Of a stretch of 64,000 nt of DNA, positions 1 through 13,149 are shown one piece after another. The notes beneath the pieces were generated by a model that was given only the letters and a program-made list of their open reading frames with translations, was not told where the DNA came from and ran no database searches. The position numbers and the translations under genes are program-made. The stretch covers positions 20,141,190-20,205,189 of the forward strand of contig NC_134985.1 of assembly GCF_050947335.1 (NCBI RefSeq), read 5' to 3'. Position 1 is the stretch's first letter. Each line of letters opens with the position of its first letter. Origin of the DNA: Megachile rotundata. Lineage: Eukaryota; Arthropoda; Insecta; Hymenoptera; Megachilidae.

Positions 1-890
1 AGTAAGGCTAATGCGTGGTGATTCTAATGTGTGGTAATTCTACGCGTGGTGATTCCACGCATGGTAATATCAACGCGTAGTGATTCCACGCGTGGTAATT
101 CCACGCATAGTAATTCCACGCATGGTAATATTAACGCGTGGTGACTCCACGCGTAGTAATTCCACGCATGGTAATGTTAACGCGTGGTGACTCCACGCAT
201 GGTAATTCCACGCATGGTAATATTAACGCGTGGTGACTCCACGCGTGGTAATTCCACGCATGGTAATACCAACGCGTGGTGACTCCACGCGTGGTAATTC
301 CACGCATGGTAATTCCACGCATGGTAATATTAACGCGTGGTGACTCCACGCATGGTAATTCCACGCATGGTAATATTAACGCGTGGTGACTCCACGCGTG
401 GTAATTCCACGCATGGTAATACCAACGCGTGGTGACTCCACGCGTGGTAATTCCACGCATAGTAATTCCACGCATGGTAATATTAACGCGTGGTGACTCC
501 ACGCATGGTAATATCAACGCGTGGTGACTCCACGCGTGGTAATCCCACGCATGGTAATACCAACGCGTGGTGACTCCACGCGTGGAATTCCCACGCATAG
601 TAATTCCACGCATGGTAATATTAACGCGTGGTGACTCCACGCGTGGTAATTCCACGCATGGTAATACCAACGCGTGGTGACTCCACGCGTGGTAATTCCA
701 CGCATGGTAATACCAACGCGTGGTGACTTCACGCGTGGTGATACTAACGCGTGGTAATTGTACGCGTGGTGATACTAACACGTGGTAATTCCACGCGTGG
801 TAATACTAACGCGTGGTAATCCTACGCGTGGTAATCCTACGCGTGGTAATTCGACGCGTGATAATTCTATGCACAGCAATAGTGCTTCCA
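1..890. repeat. CpG-rich minisatellite, family A, copy 1
   Basis: Tandem array built from 15-16 bp words of the form CACGCGTGGTAATTC. Three words commonly combine into a unit of about 46 bp (CGTGGTGACTC, CGTGGTAATTC and CATGGTAATAC variants). The junction between words often forms CCACGCGTGG, a perfect 10 bp palindrome. The left edge is cut by the window; the right edge decays from about 780 to 890 into diverged words. Because 15 is a multiple of 3, long open frames run through both strands, but their products are only short-period peptides, so I do not call genes here. Confidence 0.95.
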
Positions 891-931
891 CGCACAATAC
901 TAACCCCAGCAATACTACCGCCCTGAGATAA

Positions 932-1249
932 CAAGAAGACGATAGTTTCCTCCAAGCACCACTTATCAAAACACTACAAGAACAAACAGTTTTAATTCTA
1001 TTACGAAAAGCATTGCCCCATCACAGAAACATTGATACGATAGAAGCGAAACTAGGTCTGGCCGAGATTACCCTCGGCAAACATCTTCAAGACAAATTAC
1101 GAACAGCTCGTAAAGATAACTGAACATCGAATAAACTTCCTGGGGAATTAGCATGGAAACTAAGAGCAAAGTTAGTGTTCGACGTTTCGGCAGGTAGACA
1201 AATCAAAAGTCCTCCCTCGCCTGGAGAAACTCATTATACAGGCTGGTAA
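932..1249 (+). pseudogene. Possible decayed coding fragment with one internal TGA
   Basis: From just after a TAA at 929-931 the frame stays open for 63 codons to a TGA at 1121-1123, then continues in the same frame for 41 more codons to TAA at 1247-1249. There is no ATG at its start. The translation is not low-complexity and contains an amphipathic stretch (residues such as IDTIEAKLGLAEITLGKHL). I do not recognise the family. It could be a remnant of a mobile-element gene or a chance open frame; nothing nearby supports either. Confidence 0.2.
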
Positions 1250-2285
1250 TATAATTCATTGCAACAATAACGTTCCGACTGTGGTACTCGAGCAATGAAT
1301 GCTCTTTCATTGTACTAATTTAAATTTTTATGCCTAACGCGGTCGGGCGAAAAGAAGCCCGGAAACCTTTTGTGCGTCGACTGCTAAGCAACTATCATCA
1401 ATTATCTTCCGACATTGGTAACACGCTCGTGGCACATCTCGTTGAAAAGAACGGCAACCGGAGGAACGGAGATGAAAATGGTCTCTGATCGACTCTGTTT
1501 ATCCTTCGTAAGAACGTTCACCTCGTGTGCCGCAGAAGACAAAGAGAGGCGAACATTTTAGAGCCGGTCTCGCGACGATATGGATTGAAGACAATGCCCA
1601 TTCCTGCCGTGAAATTGTCTTAATTGCGATTAAAGTTTTTGCCAAGACACACCGGAAGTTCCTGTACACGAGAAACGTTTCTCTCCACAACTACAACAAA
1701 GCCGCGTAACTCCTAGATGATTATCCGTCTAGGAATCGTACACATTGTCGGCCCGAAATTGTTCACTCCACCTCGTTCGTTTCACCCGAGTGAATTGAAT
1801 CGTTGAAACTCGAACCGCGGCCTCATTATGCCATAACGTTCGCCGATCAATCGGACTGATGGCTCGCGTTCGTCTACCGTTTGCGTTGAATTATCGTTAG
1901 AATAACGAAAACATCGTACCTTCGTTTGCTCGATTAACGATGGAAGACTCATCGGGAATCTACCGGTTGCAGTTCGCGCGATTGATGCTCGTTAAGGAAA
2001 CGGTTTCCGGTGTTTCGCAACACATGCAACTCGGAATAACTGACGCGTGTAGTAATCGCGTCATCACCGTCTTAGACCTCCGTGAAACTGGGACCTACAC
2101 ATGACTTTTATTCGAAAGCGTTCCATACGATTTATTGCAATTTTTATATTACATTGATAGGTACTGGTGTTGTTAATAGGTGTACATGTTGCAAGATGAC
2201 TTTAGAAATTAAAGTAGGAAAGACAACTAAGTTTATGATTTCTGTCTTTCTGTCTGATTTGTGTGACTGACTCATGTAATCGATT
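1250..2285. other. Intergenic, no supported feature
   Basis: Unique-looking sequence between two arrays. Only short overlapping open frames of about 60 codons on opposite strands (around 1500-1700) are present, and none shows a domain or convincing splice context. Confidence 0.5.
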
Positions 2286-2635
2286 GCTCACTGCTGCTGG
2301 AAACATATGTGAAGTTACACATATGAGAGCAGTTACACATTTGTAACACATATGAAGTTACACATATGAAAGCTATTACACATATGTTACACATATGAAG
2401 TTACACATGTAAAAGCAGTTACACATATGTTACACATATGAAGTTACACATATGAAAGCAGTTACACATATGTTACACATATGAAAGCAATTACACATAT
2501 GTTATACATATGAAAGCAATTACATATATGTTACACATATGAAGTTATATATATAAAAACAATTACACATATGTTACACATATAAAAGCAGTTACACATA
2601 TGTTACACATATGAAGTTAAACATATGTGAAGATT
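2286..2635. repeat. AT-rich minisatellite with CATATG words
   Basis: Array of the 9-mer ACACATATG, joined by the alternating linkers AAGTT, AAAGCAGTT and TT, giving a compound unit of about 28-45 bp. Nearly every word carries CATATG, a 6 bp palindrome. Copies near 2520-2590 have drifted to ATATATAA. Confidence 0.93.
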
Positions 2636-3548
2636 ATATCAAACCATATTTTTCTATAATTAAATACTCTGATTTTTACAATGAAGTACCTACATTTTCC
2701 AGTTTACTCAATCCCATGTTTGATCACAAAACTGAGTTTGCAAACGTAATATGCTTTCTAATAAAATCAACCACAGCTATAATTCTTTCGATGTCTCATC
2801 AGAACTCATCTTATAACAGAGTACAGAATGCAAGTAGTCAGCGTTAAATTGTAACAGAATCTTCCTAGAATCCGATTGCATCAAGTCGTCAGAAATGTAT
2901 ACATGTTTCCTACGACCAAAGCGAAATTAAATCTGAAGCTAACAAACGCTCAAACAACAGAAGACTTTTTTTGCGCAGGAATTTGCATATAGTTGTGGTC
3001 TCTACAAAAGAAAGGCAGTCTAGGAGCTCGATTAATTAGCGGCGAAAGTAAGTGAAATTGCATTGCAAGCGCATCCCTGTACCAGTTCAGACGTGGAATC
3101 CTGCTACGAGTTGTTCTGTCGTACAACGGAATGCTCGCGGTTTTTTCTCGGTTAATCATAATCGTTTATGTGTGCCACGGGAAAAACGAAGAAACGAGCA
3201 CGCATTCCTCGCTCTGTTTAACTTAGTTCCCAACATCAGTCTTTTTAGACTGAATTATGATTTCGGTAAACATGAGCTGTACGTTGATAGCGACACGTGG
3301 ATACCTTTCACAATTTTCTATAGGAGGAGCTCGGTTGTACTTTCATGTCGAATTAGAAATTTTTGGTTGCAATGTATATTGATGGCTAGACCCTGGTACC
3401 CGGTAGTAATATACCCTAGTAAGTATAATACTTAGGGCCTAAGTGGTGGGCCAACTTTATGAGGGTGATTAACAGACCACTTTAACCGGTGTCACGTGCG
3501 TCCTTGTTGAGGAGCTTTCCTTTTGCCGAAACGATTGAGGGAAAGTTA
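2636..3548. other. Intergenic, no supported gene
   Basis: Between two arrays. A 127-codon open frame on the plus strand (3052-3435) has no recognisable domain and opposes another frame on the minus strand, so I treat it as chance. The segment 3480-3548 leads straight into the next array. Confidence 0.5.
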
Positions 3549-4197
3549 GTGGTAATTCCACGCATAGTAATTTCACGCATGGTAATATTAACGCGTGGTG
3601 ACTCCACGCGTGGTAATCCCACGCATGGTAATACCAACGCGTGGTGACTCCACGCGTGATAATCCCAGGCATGGTAATACCAACGCGTGGTGACTCCACG
3701 CGTGGTAATTCCACGCATGGTAATACCAACGCGTGGTGACTCCACGCGTGGTAATTCCACGCATAGTAATTCCACGCATGATAATATTAACGCGTAGTGA
3801 CTCCACGCGTGGTAATCCCACACATGGTAATACCAACGCGTGGTGACTCCACGCGTGGTGACTCCACGCGTGATAATCCCACGCATGGTAATACCAACGC
3901 GTGGTGACTCCACGCGTGGTAATTCCACGCATGGTAATACCAACGCGTGGTGACTCCACGCGTGGTAATCCCACGCATGGTAATACCAACGCGTGGTGAC
4001 TCCACGCGTGGTAATCCCACGCATGGTAATACTAACATGTGGTGACTCTACGCGTGGTAATTCTACTCGTGGTAATACTAACGCGTGGTAATTCTACGCG
4101 TGGTAATTCCACACGTGATAATTCTACTCGTGGTGATACTAACGCTTGGCAATCCTACGCGTGGTAATACTAACGCGTGGTAATCCTACGCGTGGAT
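3549..4197. repeat. CpG-rich minisatellite, family A, copy 2
   Basis: Same 15-16 bp words and 46 bp compound unit as the array at 1-890, in the same orientation, with the same palindromic CCACGCGTGG junctions. The right-hand part (4035-4197) changes to a simpler form with TAACGCGTGGTAATTC words. That form bridges this family and the TAACGCG family found at 24.7-29.8 kb. Confidence 0.95.
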
Positions 4198-4207
4198 ATA
4201 TAAGTGG

Positions 4208-4230
4208 TATATATTTCCTTGAAATATATA
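4208..4230. other. Perfect 10 bp hairpin at array edge
   Basis: TATATATTTC, a 3-base CTT loop, then GAAATATATA. It lies 11 bp after the end of the family A array. It may be a simple AT-rich palindrome or a structural end of a larger repeat unit. Confidence 0.6.
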
Positions 4231-5291
4231 TAATGTCCTGACTTAATTATTTAGAAGACCCCCTTACAGAAACGAAGAAATTAAGACTCGACTGAGATCA
4301 ATCAGTTGTAAACCTGATAAAAAGTTATAGATTCTTTACAGTGAAACAACTAGAGAATATTCCATATTCACGATAATTCGAAAGCTTGATACCAACGAAC
4401 GAGAGAATAGTAACATTCGAAGTTTTATCAGTCGATTGACTTAACGTCCCTCCGTATCTCCCTGTTTTCTTCCCGCTATCGTGTCCGTAAAAGAAAAAGA
4501 GACGTCCGTTAATTTAATCCGTTTCCTCGTATCGACCACGATGAAGACTTCTCCGTTTATCTGGAATAATTTGTTCCATTATCGGCTCGTACTTGAATCG
4601 AAAGTGGAAACAGCGAGAAGAATGTGTTCGCTTTGAACGAATGTAGGCGGACAGATTGATCGATGGTTCTTTAATCGCTATTGTTAACGTTCACGGCCGT
4701 TGCAAATCGGATCAGCCATGTGAGATGGGTCTCGCGGTTGAACGAACGAGCATCTTTTTTCTTCGCTTTACGCACATACTTAATTGTAGAATCGTTTGGA
4801 ACCCCTCGACACCGATCCGAAAATCGTCCCATTGTTTCGCGGCTAACTGTGATTAATTATTTCTTAAATGTGCCAAAAACGCGCAACATTTTAACAAGCA
4901 ACATTTCCACGGAGGACATATATTATCCTCTAGGAAGAATCCCATGCCGTATGCGAGCCGAGATCGATGATATCATTGTTCATTCTTAATAGATGCTCAA
5001 GTTTCACGGTCGTTGGTCGCAAAAACGTCAGAAAAACGACGATTCAGGGTTTAATCACAGGGATCGCTTTTGATACGTATTACCGGTTTCTTGTGGAACC
5101 GTTTCTCCGCCTGAAGAAGCTAATTTCCTTCGCTGCTTACAGGCGATCCTTGTCTTAACAATGACACCGAGCTACCTATGATACACACGCGGTTTACCGG
5201 TGACACAGATTTATTGCTCTGTACATATTTGCCCTTGTTTCGACGGCCCTCTCCCACAGATTCCGGAAACGTTCTCTCGAATTTCAAGCTT
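4231..5291. other. Intergenic, no supported feature
   Basis: Unique-looking sequence with short overlapping open frames only (up to 102 codons at 4681-4989). No domain, RNA gene or array seen. Confidence 0.5.
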
Positions 5292-5805
5292 TGTGATTAC
5301 CCTTTGGCACACGCTTAGCTTCTCCTTCTATAAGACTTGGTGAATTCATAATAAAATAAAGATCGCGAGTTTTTTATTACAATGTAAACTTCAGTCGTTG
5401 TCCATTTACCGAGAAGTATATTATTCGACAACAAGGTAAGTTAATTCGAAGTAAGTCAATTTTATCGTTCAACTAAAATTATTGGTAGATTGTAACATCC
5501 ACAACGTGACATCCACCAAATGAAGACGAAATGGCGCCGCAGAAAATTGTGATTACCCTTTGACACACGCTTAGCTTCTCCTTCTATAAGACTTGGTGAA
5601 TTCATAATAAAATAAAGATCGCGAGTTTTTTATTACAATGTAAACTTCAGTCGTTGTCCATTTACCGAGAAGTATATTATTCGACAACAAGGTAAGTTAA
5701 TTCGAAGTAAGTCAATTTTATCGTTCAACTAAAATTACTGGTAGATTGTAACATCCACAACGTGACATCCACCAAATGAAGACGAAACGGCGCCGTAGAA
5801 AATTG
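5292..5805 (+). repeat. 257 bp tandem duplication
   Basis: The block starting TGTGATTACCCTTTG at 5292 is repeated head-to-tail from 5549 with only a handful of substitutions (for example GGCACAC versus GACACAC, and GGCGCCGC versus GGCGCCGT). The second copy ends near 5805. Each copy holds an ACAAGGTAAGT stretch resembling a splice donor and an AATAAAATAAAG stretch resembling a polyadenylation signal, but there is no open frame linking them. Confidence 0.93.
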
Positions 5806-8800
5806 AAAACTTGATATGCATTTTACATAGAGTGTCCCCTATCGAAGCTTGCACGACCCCTTTCGAAGCACACGCGGTCAATACAGCCGGCGCATACGTA
5901 ATCAAAACGGTCCGGTCCAATTGTTAAGAACGATAAGAGAACACGAAGAGTGTAGCGGCTCCGGTTGTTCAACGAGAAAGAAGAAAATCGAAATAGATCA
6001 GCGTACGCCCACGCGGCGATGTCCCTTAGCGGCGTTCGAGCGCGATAAAACGGGGAAACGGTTCGCGGGTTTCACGAGGTGTTCCAGCCAGACGAGGACA
6101 GATAACGAGATACAGGAGGAGAAGAAGAGGGTGGCAAGCCGTATTTATCACTGGTGGATCCCGAAGAGCGCACAATGCGAGGCGAAAGAGCCGGCACGGG
6201 AACGAGACGCGATGTAGTGCAGGTAGATTTATAGAAGGTGGGAGGGAAGACGGATCGAAAGAGAGACGAAGAAAGGGAATGTGTTTGTGTCGCAGGTCAG
6301 CCGCGGTTCACGGTCACGGGGACCAACCGCTGGACTAACCTAACGTAACCTGACTCGGCGACCGCAAACTGAATTGCACCCCGTCTGACCCCTCGACAGC
6401 CCTCCCGTTCCTGACCGCCTACTGGCTCCTTTCTTTCAGACCGCTCTCCCCTCCTGGACTACAATTAGACGGGAATGATACCCTATCTCCGAGTAAAACC
6501 CCCAAGAATATATTTATCGAGATAATTTTTTATCTACAATTCCACTATTGATCCTACACTACTTCACCTCGTGTTTTACAAATATATTTCAGCTTACCGC
6601 CAGTCATGCTACTCTGACAAATATCAGGAATGTTACCTTATTTTCCTGTTTTTAAATCTTACTTAACTGTTCAGTAGTTACCTATTTACGGAAGCTTGTA
6701 GATCAATGTCTCAACAGAGCTAATAAATAATGTTCAGCTTTTTAAAAATAGCACATTACACTCTGACTTAATCTATTCAATTTATACATGTTTATACATG
6801 GATATAACTTTTTGCTCGGATCGTTTGCATAACCGGTGGATCTTTCAGCGTACCGAAGTAATCCAACCCGACACGTCGTAAATTGTGCAGCACCCCTCCT
6901 ATACGAAATTTATTAACAGGGTGTGCCTGTGGATACACAGACCAGTCGGTCATCGGGGTGGCTCTTTTCCTTGATTGATTAAGCACGCCTAGGCATAGCA
7001 TATCGACACCGTGTTCAACGTGAGCGACCAACCCGTTCAACGGGAAAATTGAATAACAGGATCTATCGATAAATTAGACCCCCCGTTATATTCGTCGACG
7101 TTTAATTGACTCGCATTAATTACGTAGCCGGCGTGAGAAGAAAAGAAACGACCTGGTTAAACCGTGAGTCAACGGTCGATTCAATTTGACGATGAGAACG
7201 GCCCGCGAACGAATTCGACTTCGACGGAAAACCAATGAACCGTGCGTGCATTCGATCGATCATGACACATCGATAGAAATCGACATCGCGACCGGCACGA
7301 AACGATATTAAACGGACTGCTACGCGGGCTTGACGCCAATTATCCAATTACCGCGCTCGCATTAGCAGTTGCAGACTGATAATTGCACCGCAGTTATGGA
7401 TAAGGTTCAATGGAGCGATCTAAGTATGTAAGTTTAGTTGCGATGTAAGTTCTATTTTTATCCACTGCGATAGTTTGAAAAATTGGGATGACTGAACGTT
7501 GTAACACAAGTGCTGATCCAACGCGCGATAACGAAGGCAATATCTATTTTTATTTACCAACTTGCAATAAGGTTTATACTAACGATCGTTTAAACAATCA
7601 ATCACGGTAACTGTAAATGAATGATATTTTGCATATCGTTTAATATTAAAATCTGTTCTAATATTAAAATGTACACGCTATGTAGGGCACGTGTTTCATA
7701 AAATTCAACATGGCGGACCGCGCTGTCAAACATGTACAAACACGTCGATAAGGATAATCGAATTTGGTCATCTAAGAATACAGGGAGGAGCTGTTTCGCG
7801 CAACTATAGTTTTCCGGTCGGCTCGTTGCATAATCTATTCAATGGCTACCGCAATTACAGCGGCTATTTGACGCGGCTAAGTTCGCCCATAAAGGCCTAA
7901 CCTTGAGAATTATGATGCGGCTACGTTTATCTATCCCTCGAACACGTCTCGAAGCGGTGGTTTTGCCGCGTTCGAAAGGCGCATTTACATCGCGAACAAC
8001 CGCACGCCCTCGCGTAAACTAAACTGCATGCATATGGCGCCAAATTACGAACCACGGTGTGCAACACTTACCGGCAGATTCCTGATGCCGAGCCGCACCT
8101 TGGAGTATTTCTTCATAAAGACTCGCCAGAGAACGTACGCCATCACGATTATCCAACTTTTCACTGTGCTTTTCCAAAAAATTTCCTGTCACTTTTTTCG
8201 CGGCAACCGAAGGTTAACCGTCAGAGTTCACGTTCGTCTGTCCATGCCTCGATCGTTCGATCATCGTTTCTCCGCATCTCGATTCCGAACGCTGCAGTTT
8301 CGCGTTTGTAAAAACATCGATATCGATTTACATCACCGTTGTCTCCCGCGCCAATCACCGGGACAAATTGTAGCGGCAAACTTCATACCGTTCCAATAAC
8401 GGCCGGTCGAATAAATCACCGTTCACTTTGCGTACTTCTTTCGCGTCAGAGCGTTTTCTACGATTTCTCGATTTCACGCTACGATTTGACGCGCACAACA
8501 CATTTATGGAAAATATACTATGTACGTCACGACGGACCGTTAATTCCGGCAAAGCACTCGCGTTCACGAAGGCGCGGAAGATGAATGGAATCTTCAAATT
8601 AACACTGGATGATCTTCGAATGGGTGTCTCTTGCGTAATGTCCTGCTTATAATTGCGTCCTGTGCACCTATAACCTATAAATATCGATCTCGAGAATCGA
8701 CAACGCGGTTCAAAAACGAAGCACAATCACGTGTTAAACTTGACCGTTAAACTCGAACGTTTTTGCAACGAAGATTCGTGTTTCCCCGCTCGCGGAAATG

Positions 8801-11317
8801 ATTCAACCACTAGCGAGAAATGTTGTCAGACCAGAATGCAAGGAAGCGACTGTCATGATTTAATCGACGAGCCGGCAAGACTCCGTCGTCGATATCCGCA
8901 TCGATCGAACATCCTTCGTAAACTCGAACGGAGAGACACTCGACCACTGATACTTTCTCGCAACTGGCGTTCGCACGTCAAAGTACACGAGGATTTTGAA
9001 AGAAGGACGCGCGTCGAAACACCCGTGCGCCTGACGGCACTCGCTGCCGAGATATAACTGACACGACACACGCAACTGCCTACTCTCGGCCTCGAACCGT
9101 GGAACGATGAAACGGAACGTCCGGAACGCCGGAACTGCGGAACGATGTATACCTGGATCGCGTTTCAGCGCGACTTTAGGCGTGTCTGAACCCCGACGCT
9201 GCATTAAATGCGAGCAAAGGGTGTGCTCTCGGGGTCTACGTACCTAAAATCCGCAGTTCGATGAACCTCCACATCTTGATGCTCTTGTTTCCCCGAAATT
9301 TATGCGATTTTAACGCCTCGCTGAGGTAAGATTAAATGCTGGAAATAGCGGAACAAATTTAAATTGCTAAAGGACTAGGAAATTGCTTCTATGATCTATA
9401 TTGCGCTTTAACACGTATGCACCTTGTGTCGAAACATATTCTCGAGTTTCAGATACTTTATGTTGATCTCTATATCCTTATATTTATCTAGATCCCTTTT
9501 GTACATCACATATCATTCTACATCCTACACATTTACCTAAAAATTGCCCTCAAAGAAGGTTCGAGACTTTGACTCTAAGTTTGAGCCACTTAATTAGCCT
9601 AATCGAAGCAATAAGAATAATCAAACTAATGTGGTGTCCATATCGATCTTCGGATCCGATAGGTGCGCGATAGCAATCCATTTCGTAGAGAATCTGCGGT
9701 ATATCATAAATAACGTCCTCCGAAGGATATAAGCTTTTGTCACGCTAAATTTCCTAAGCGTATGATCACGATGATGCGTCTCGCGATTACCGATCAATAA
9801 ACGACTTAATCCTTTTTGTTCTCACTGTAATCACCGCTCGTAATGACTGGGATTAATTTCGTTTTATTTTTTCCCATTAATCTGAAAATAGATTCACCGT
9901 GAACAGAAACGTTTTTATATCGAATTCGATTTCTTAGCAGACGATCTTTGTCCCCCACCGTGACGTCGTAAACCGATGACGCCAATGAACGGCAAGAAAA
10001 GCGAGAAGAAACGGTGAAAAAAAACTAATAACACCGCGATCGTAACGAAGGCAAAGAGTTAAAACGAATCGGCGTGTCTCGCGGAGCAGCCAAAACAAAC
10101 AAAGTTAAACAAACGGAAGGCTCAATACCCCTGTTACGCGTGCCCCTTCTTGTTTGCATTTATTTGTTTTCACTTCACTGTTCAACTTCCATTTCGCTGC
10201 TGCGCGTTACACGACTATATTATCATTCGGACACGTTACATCCGCCACGTTTGATTTACCTAACGATAAAACGTTTTTTGAGGTACTCTCGTTAAACGAA
10301 ACCTAATTACTGGCGCAATTACAACAAGCAAAAATGCATACGCCTTTCGCAATCGCTATCTCGATTCTCGTTACTACACTTTTTCCTTACGTTTGACGTT
10401 GATTCCGTGACGTTAAAATGTGAACATTTCCTAGCACTAATGATACGTTTCATTAAACAGGATCGTCGATAAATTTTGTGGTGAACAGTTTCGAGATCGA
10501 TCAGCGATAAAATTTGAAGAGTATCGTAGAAAACGTAAGACGGTAAAATGACTTGATCGGCTATAACAAATTTCTCGTTTAAATTCCAGATACAGTGGTG
10601 TGACTCCATAACGATCAATATAACGTGATCTAAAACTCCTGCTTACGCCAATGAAGATCGACTACCGGCGGATGGAAATAACAAGAAGCAGAAAAACACT
10701 CGCGAGACAAACAGCGCATAAAAGATCGTCGAGTGTTTCTGGATGCAACACCGAGTCGAACGACGCCATTATCCCCTGAATGTTTAATACGTGGACGTAC
10801 TGCCCTCGCGTGTCACGAATTTCCCTTCAAAAACGTGTGCTGTACGTTTGATACGTGAAGGTTCGTCGACAAAAACCTTTTACACCTTAGTCGAAGAAAC
10901 GTGCCCTAGCAAAGTGGTTTTCTTTCACGATTAGCGCCAGTGTCGCGGCACTTCCGCCGTGTCTCGCGTCGCATCCTATCGCCTTTTACTTCTTCCCCTC
11001 TTTAATATTCAGCCACTGTTCTCGTAAGCAACGTTATGCCGCCAACCACACGTACACGCGTGTCTACGTCTGCGTCACATGTACAGTCAATAGCAAATAC
11101 CTCACTCACCAAAATATGATTACTATGGGGAAACACTTGTTGATTTTTAAGGAGGAGTGGAAAGTTTGGGGACGTAGGAATTTCGATTTATTCGTAGATG
11201 TAGAAATTTGGGAATTTGTCGGATTAGAAGTTTAGGGAGGTAGGTGTTTAGGAATCTTCAGATCTGGAGATTTAGAGATATGGGAATTTTAGAATTTGGC
11301 AATTTAGGAATGTAGAG
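5806..11317. other. Gene-poor 5.5 kb, partly CpG-rich
   Basis: No gene can be supported. The CpG-rich parts (5.8-6.5, 7.9-9.2 and 9.9-10.9 kb) have several overlapping open frames of 70-123 codons on both strands, as expected when stop codons are depleted. They could be promoter or untranslated sequence of a gene spliced beyond the window. From 11.1 to 11.3 kb the sequence becomes a degenerate run of GGGAATTTAG-like words that grades into the next array. Confidence 0.45.
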
Positions 11318-11975
11318 ATGTACGAATTGGGAGACTTGGGAGATTGGGGACTTGGGAGATTGGGAATTTGGAAGATTGGGAACTTGGGAGATTGGAAACT
11401 TGGGAGATTGGGAACTTGTGAGATTGGGAACTTGGGAGATTGGAAACTTGGGAGATTGGGAATTTGGGAGATTGGAAATTTGGGAGATTGGGAATTTGGG
11501 AGATTGGGAACTTGGGAGATTGGAAATTTGGGAGATTGGGAATTTGAGAGATTGGGAATTTGGGAGATTGGGAATTTGGGAGATTGGAAATTTGGGAGAT
11601 TGGGAATTTGGGAGATTGGGAATTTGGGAGATTGGGAACTTGAGAGATTGGGAATTTGGGAGATTGGAAATTTGGGAGATTGGGAATTTGGGAGATTGGG
11701 AACTTGGGAGATTGGAAACTTGGGAGATTGGGAATTTGGGAGATTGGGAATTTGGGAGATTGGGAATTTGGGAGATTGGGAATTTGGAAGATTGGGAATT
11801 TGGGAGATTGGGAATTTGGGAGATTGGGAACTTGTGAGATTGGAAACTTGGGAGATTGGGAACTTGTGAGATTGGGAACTTGGGAGATTGAAAACTTGGG
11901 AGATTGGGAATTTGGGAGATTGGAAACTTGGGAGATTGGAAACTTGGGAGATTGGAACTTGAGAGATGGGGACTT
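11318..11975 (+). repeat. G-rich 16 bp minisatellite, family C, copy 1
   Basis: Array of two alternating 8-mers, GGGAATTT (or GGGAACTT, GGAAATTT) and GGGAGATT, with the G-rich strand on plus. Runs of GGG spaced by five bases recur throughout (for example 11554-11580), which meets the usual G-quadruplex pattern. No stop codon occurs in several frames of either strand, so long repetitive open frames overlap here; these reflect the repeat and not a gene. Confidence 0.95.
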
Positions 11976-13149
11976 GGTAACCTAAATCAGTATAAGACAG
12001 GGTGCTCAAGTATTTGACCGCTTTGGAGTTTGAAAATTTAGCAACTTGTCAATTTAGAAATTTGCTGATCTAAAAATTTGAGGGTCTGGTTTAGAGATAT
12101 GAAAGTTTGAGGTCCAAGGATTTGCAGGTCTAAGAATTTTGTAGCATAGAAACGTTAAGGTGTATCTACCATTTAGGGTGTACCTTTGTGATTTAAAAAT
12201 ACATTTAAAGAGTGGAGTTTACATATTAGTCCTTACGCAGTAAGCCAACGTTGCACCCGAGTGTACATCAAGGTGCATTCTCCGCGAGACAATGGGCGTG
12301 CCTACCTCACGTGACGGGCACGTGAGCACCCTCGAAAAGGGCCCTTGGTTCCTGCCGTTCATTCATACCGGTTCACCCGTTTCGTGGGCGACGTTGATGA
12401 CCCTACACGCCGCGCCGCCTCGAAAAGTCAAGAAGAATCGAACGCGAAAAGAACTGGCAAAAATGTCGATATCCCCATATGCGCAATTGTTTTCGTGGAT
12501 CTTGCAGGTGTACCAGCAATTGCACCATGTAAATGATGTATCGTTGTAACAATACCCCGGGCTTGACAACGTCAACGTTTGCTAACAAGAGCATACTTCA
12601 ACGGGACAGTAGCGTAGGAGCCAATCTAATGAACTTGTAGATACAATAAGGCGTTGAGGCTTACAGTCTCTTTGGATTGTGATTTTGATTGACATTTTCT
12701 ATTACTATCCACTGTATAGTTTATTCTTTTTTAACGAAATTTAACAATTTATATATTCGGTATAATTATTAGGTTTATTTCAGTGCGACATTTTTTTTTT
12801 ATACAAGAAAAATGTGTGGGACTACTATACTGTGGGTGATGTTGTCAGAGAAGGATAGGGATACATAAATTTGTAGTGTAGTTAGATCTCAAGGTTCTAG
12901 GGTTTCACAATTACTAAATGAATTCAGAAGTTCGACAGTCTTAAGGTTTGATTTGAAGGTCTCACAACTCTCAGGTTCTATTATTTCAAAGTCCTACGAT
13001 TTCAGGGTTCTTAAGATTTATAGTCCAAAAATTCTGAAGTTCTATATTTATTAAGGGCTGCAATTCGAAGATTCTAAAATTGCAAAGCTTCACAACTTCA
13101 AGATCCCACAATCTCAAGGTTCCAATCTTCCAAAGTTCCAAAACTCCAA
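11976..13149. other. Intergenic with degenerate repeat flanks
   Basis: The parts at 12.0-12.2 kb and 12.87-13.15 kb are degenerate 10-16 bp words (TTTAGAAATTTG, TCTCAAGGTTC) that look like eroded array sequence. The CpG-rich part at 12.24-12.6 kb has short overlapping frames only. Confidence 0.5.

Noticed and set aside
131..781. 216-codon minus-strand frame and similar frames in family A arrays
   Set aside because: The repeat word is 15 bp long and lacks stops, so any frame stays open; the peptides are five-residue cycles with no gene features.
5849..6217. 122-codon basic frame in a CpG-rich patch
   Set aside because: No domain and low stop-codon density from composition; could be untranslated sequence but not supportable as a gene.
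8355..8726. Opposed 123- and 74-codon frames
   Set aside because: Both strands are open over the same bases, as expected by composition, with no protein family visible.
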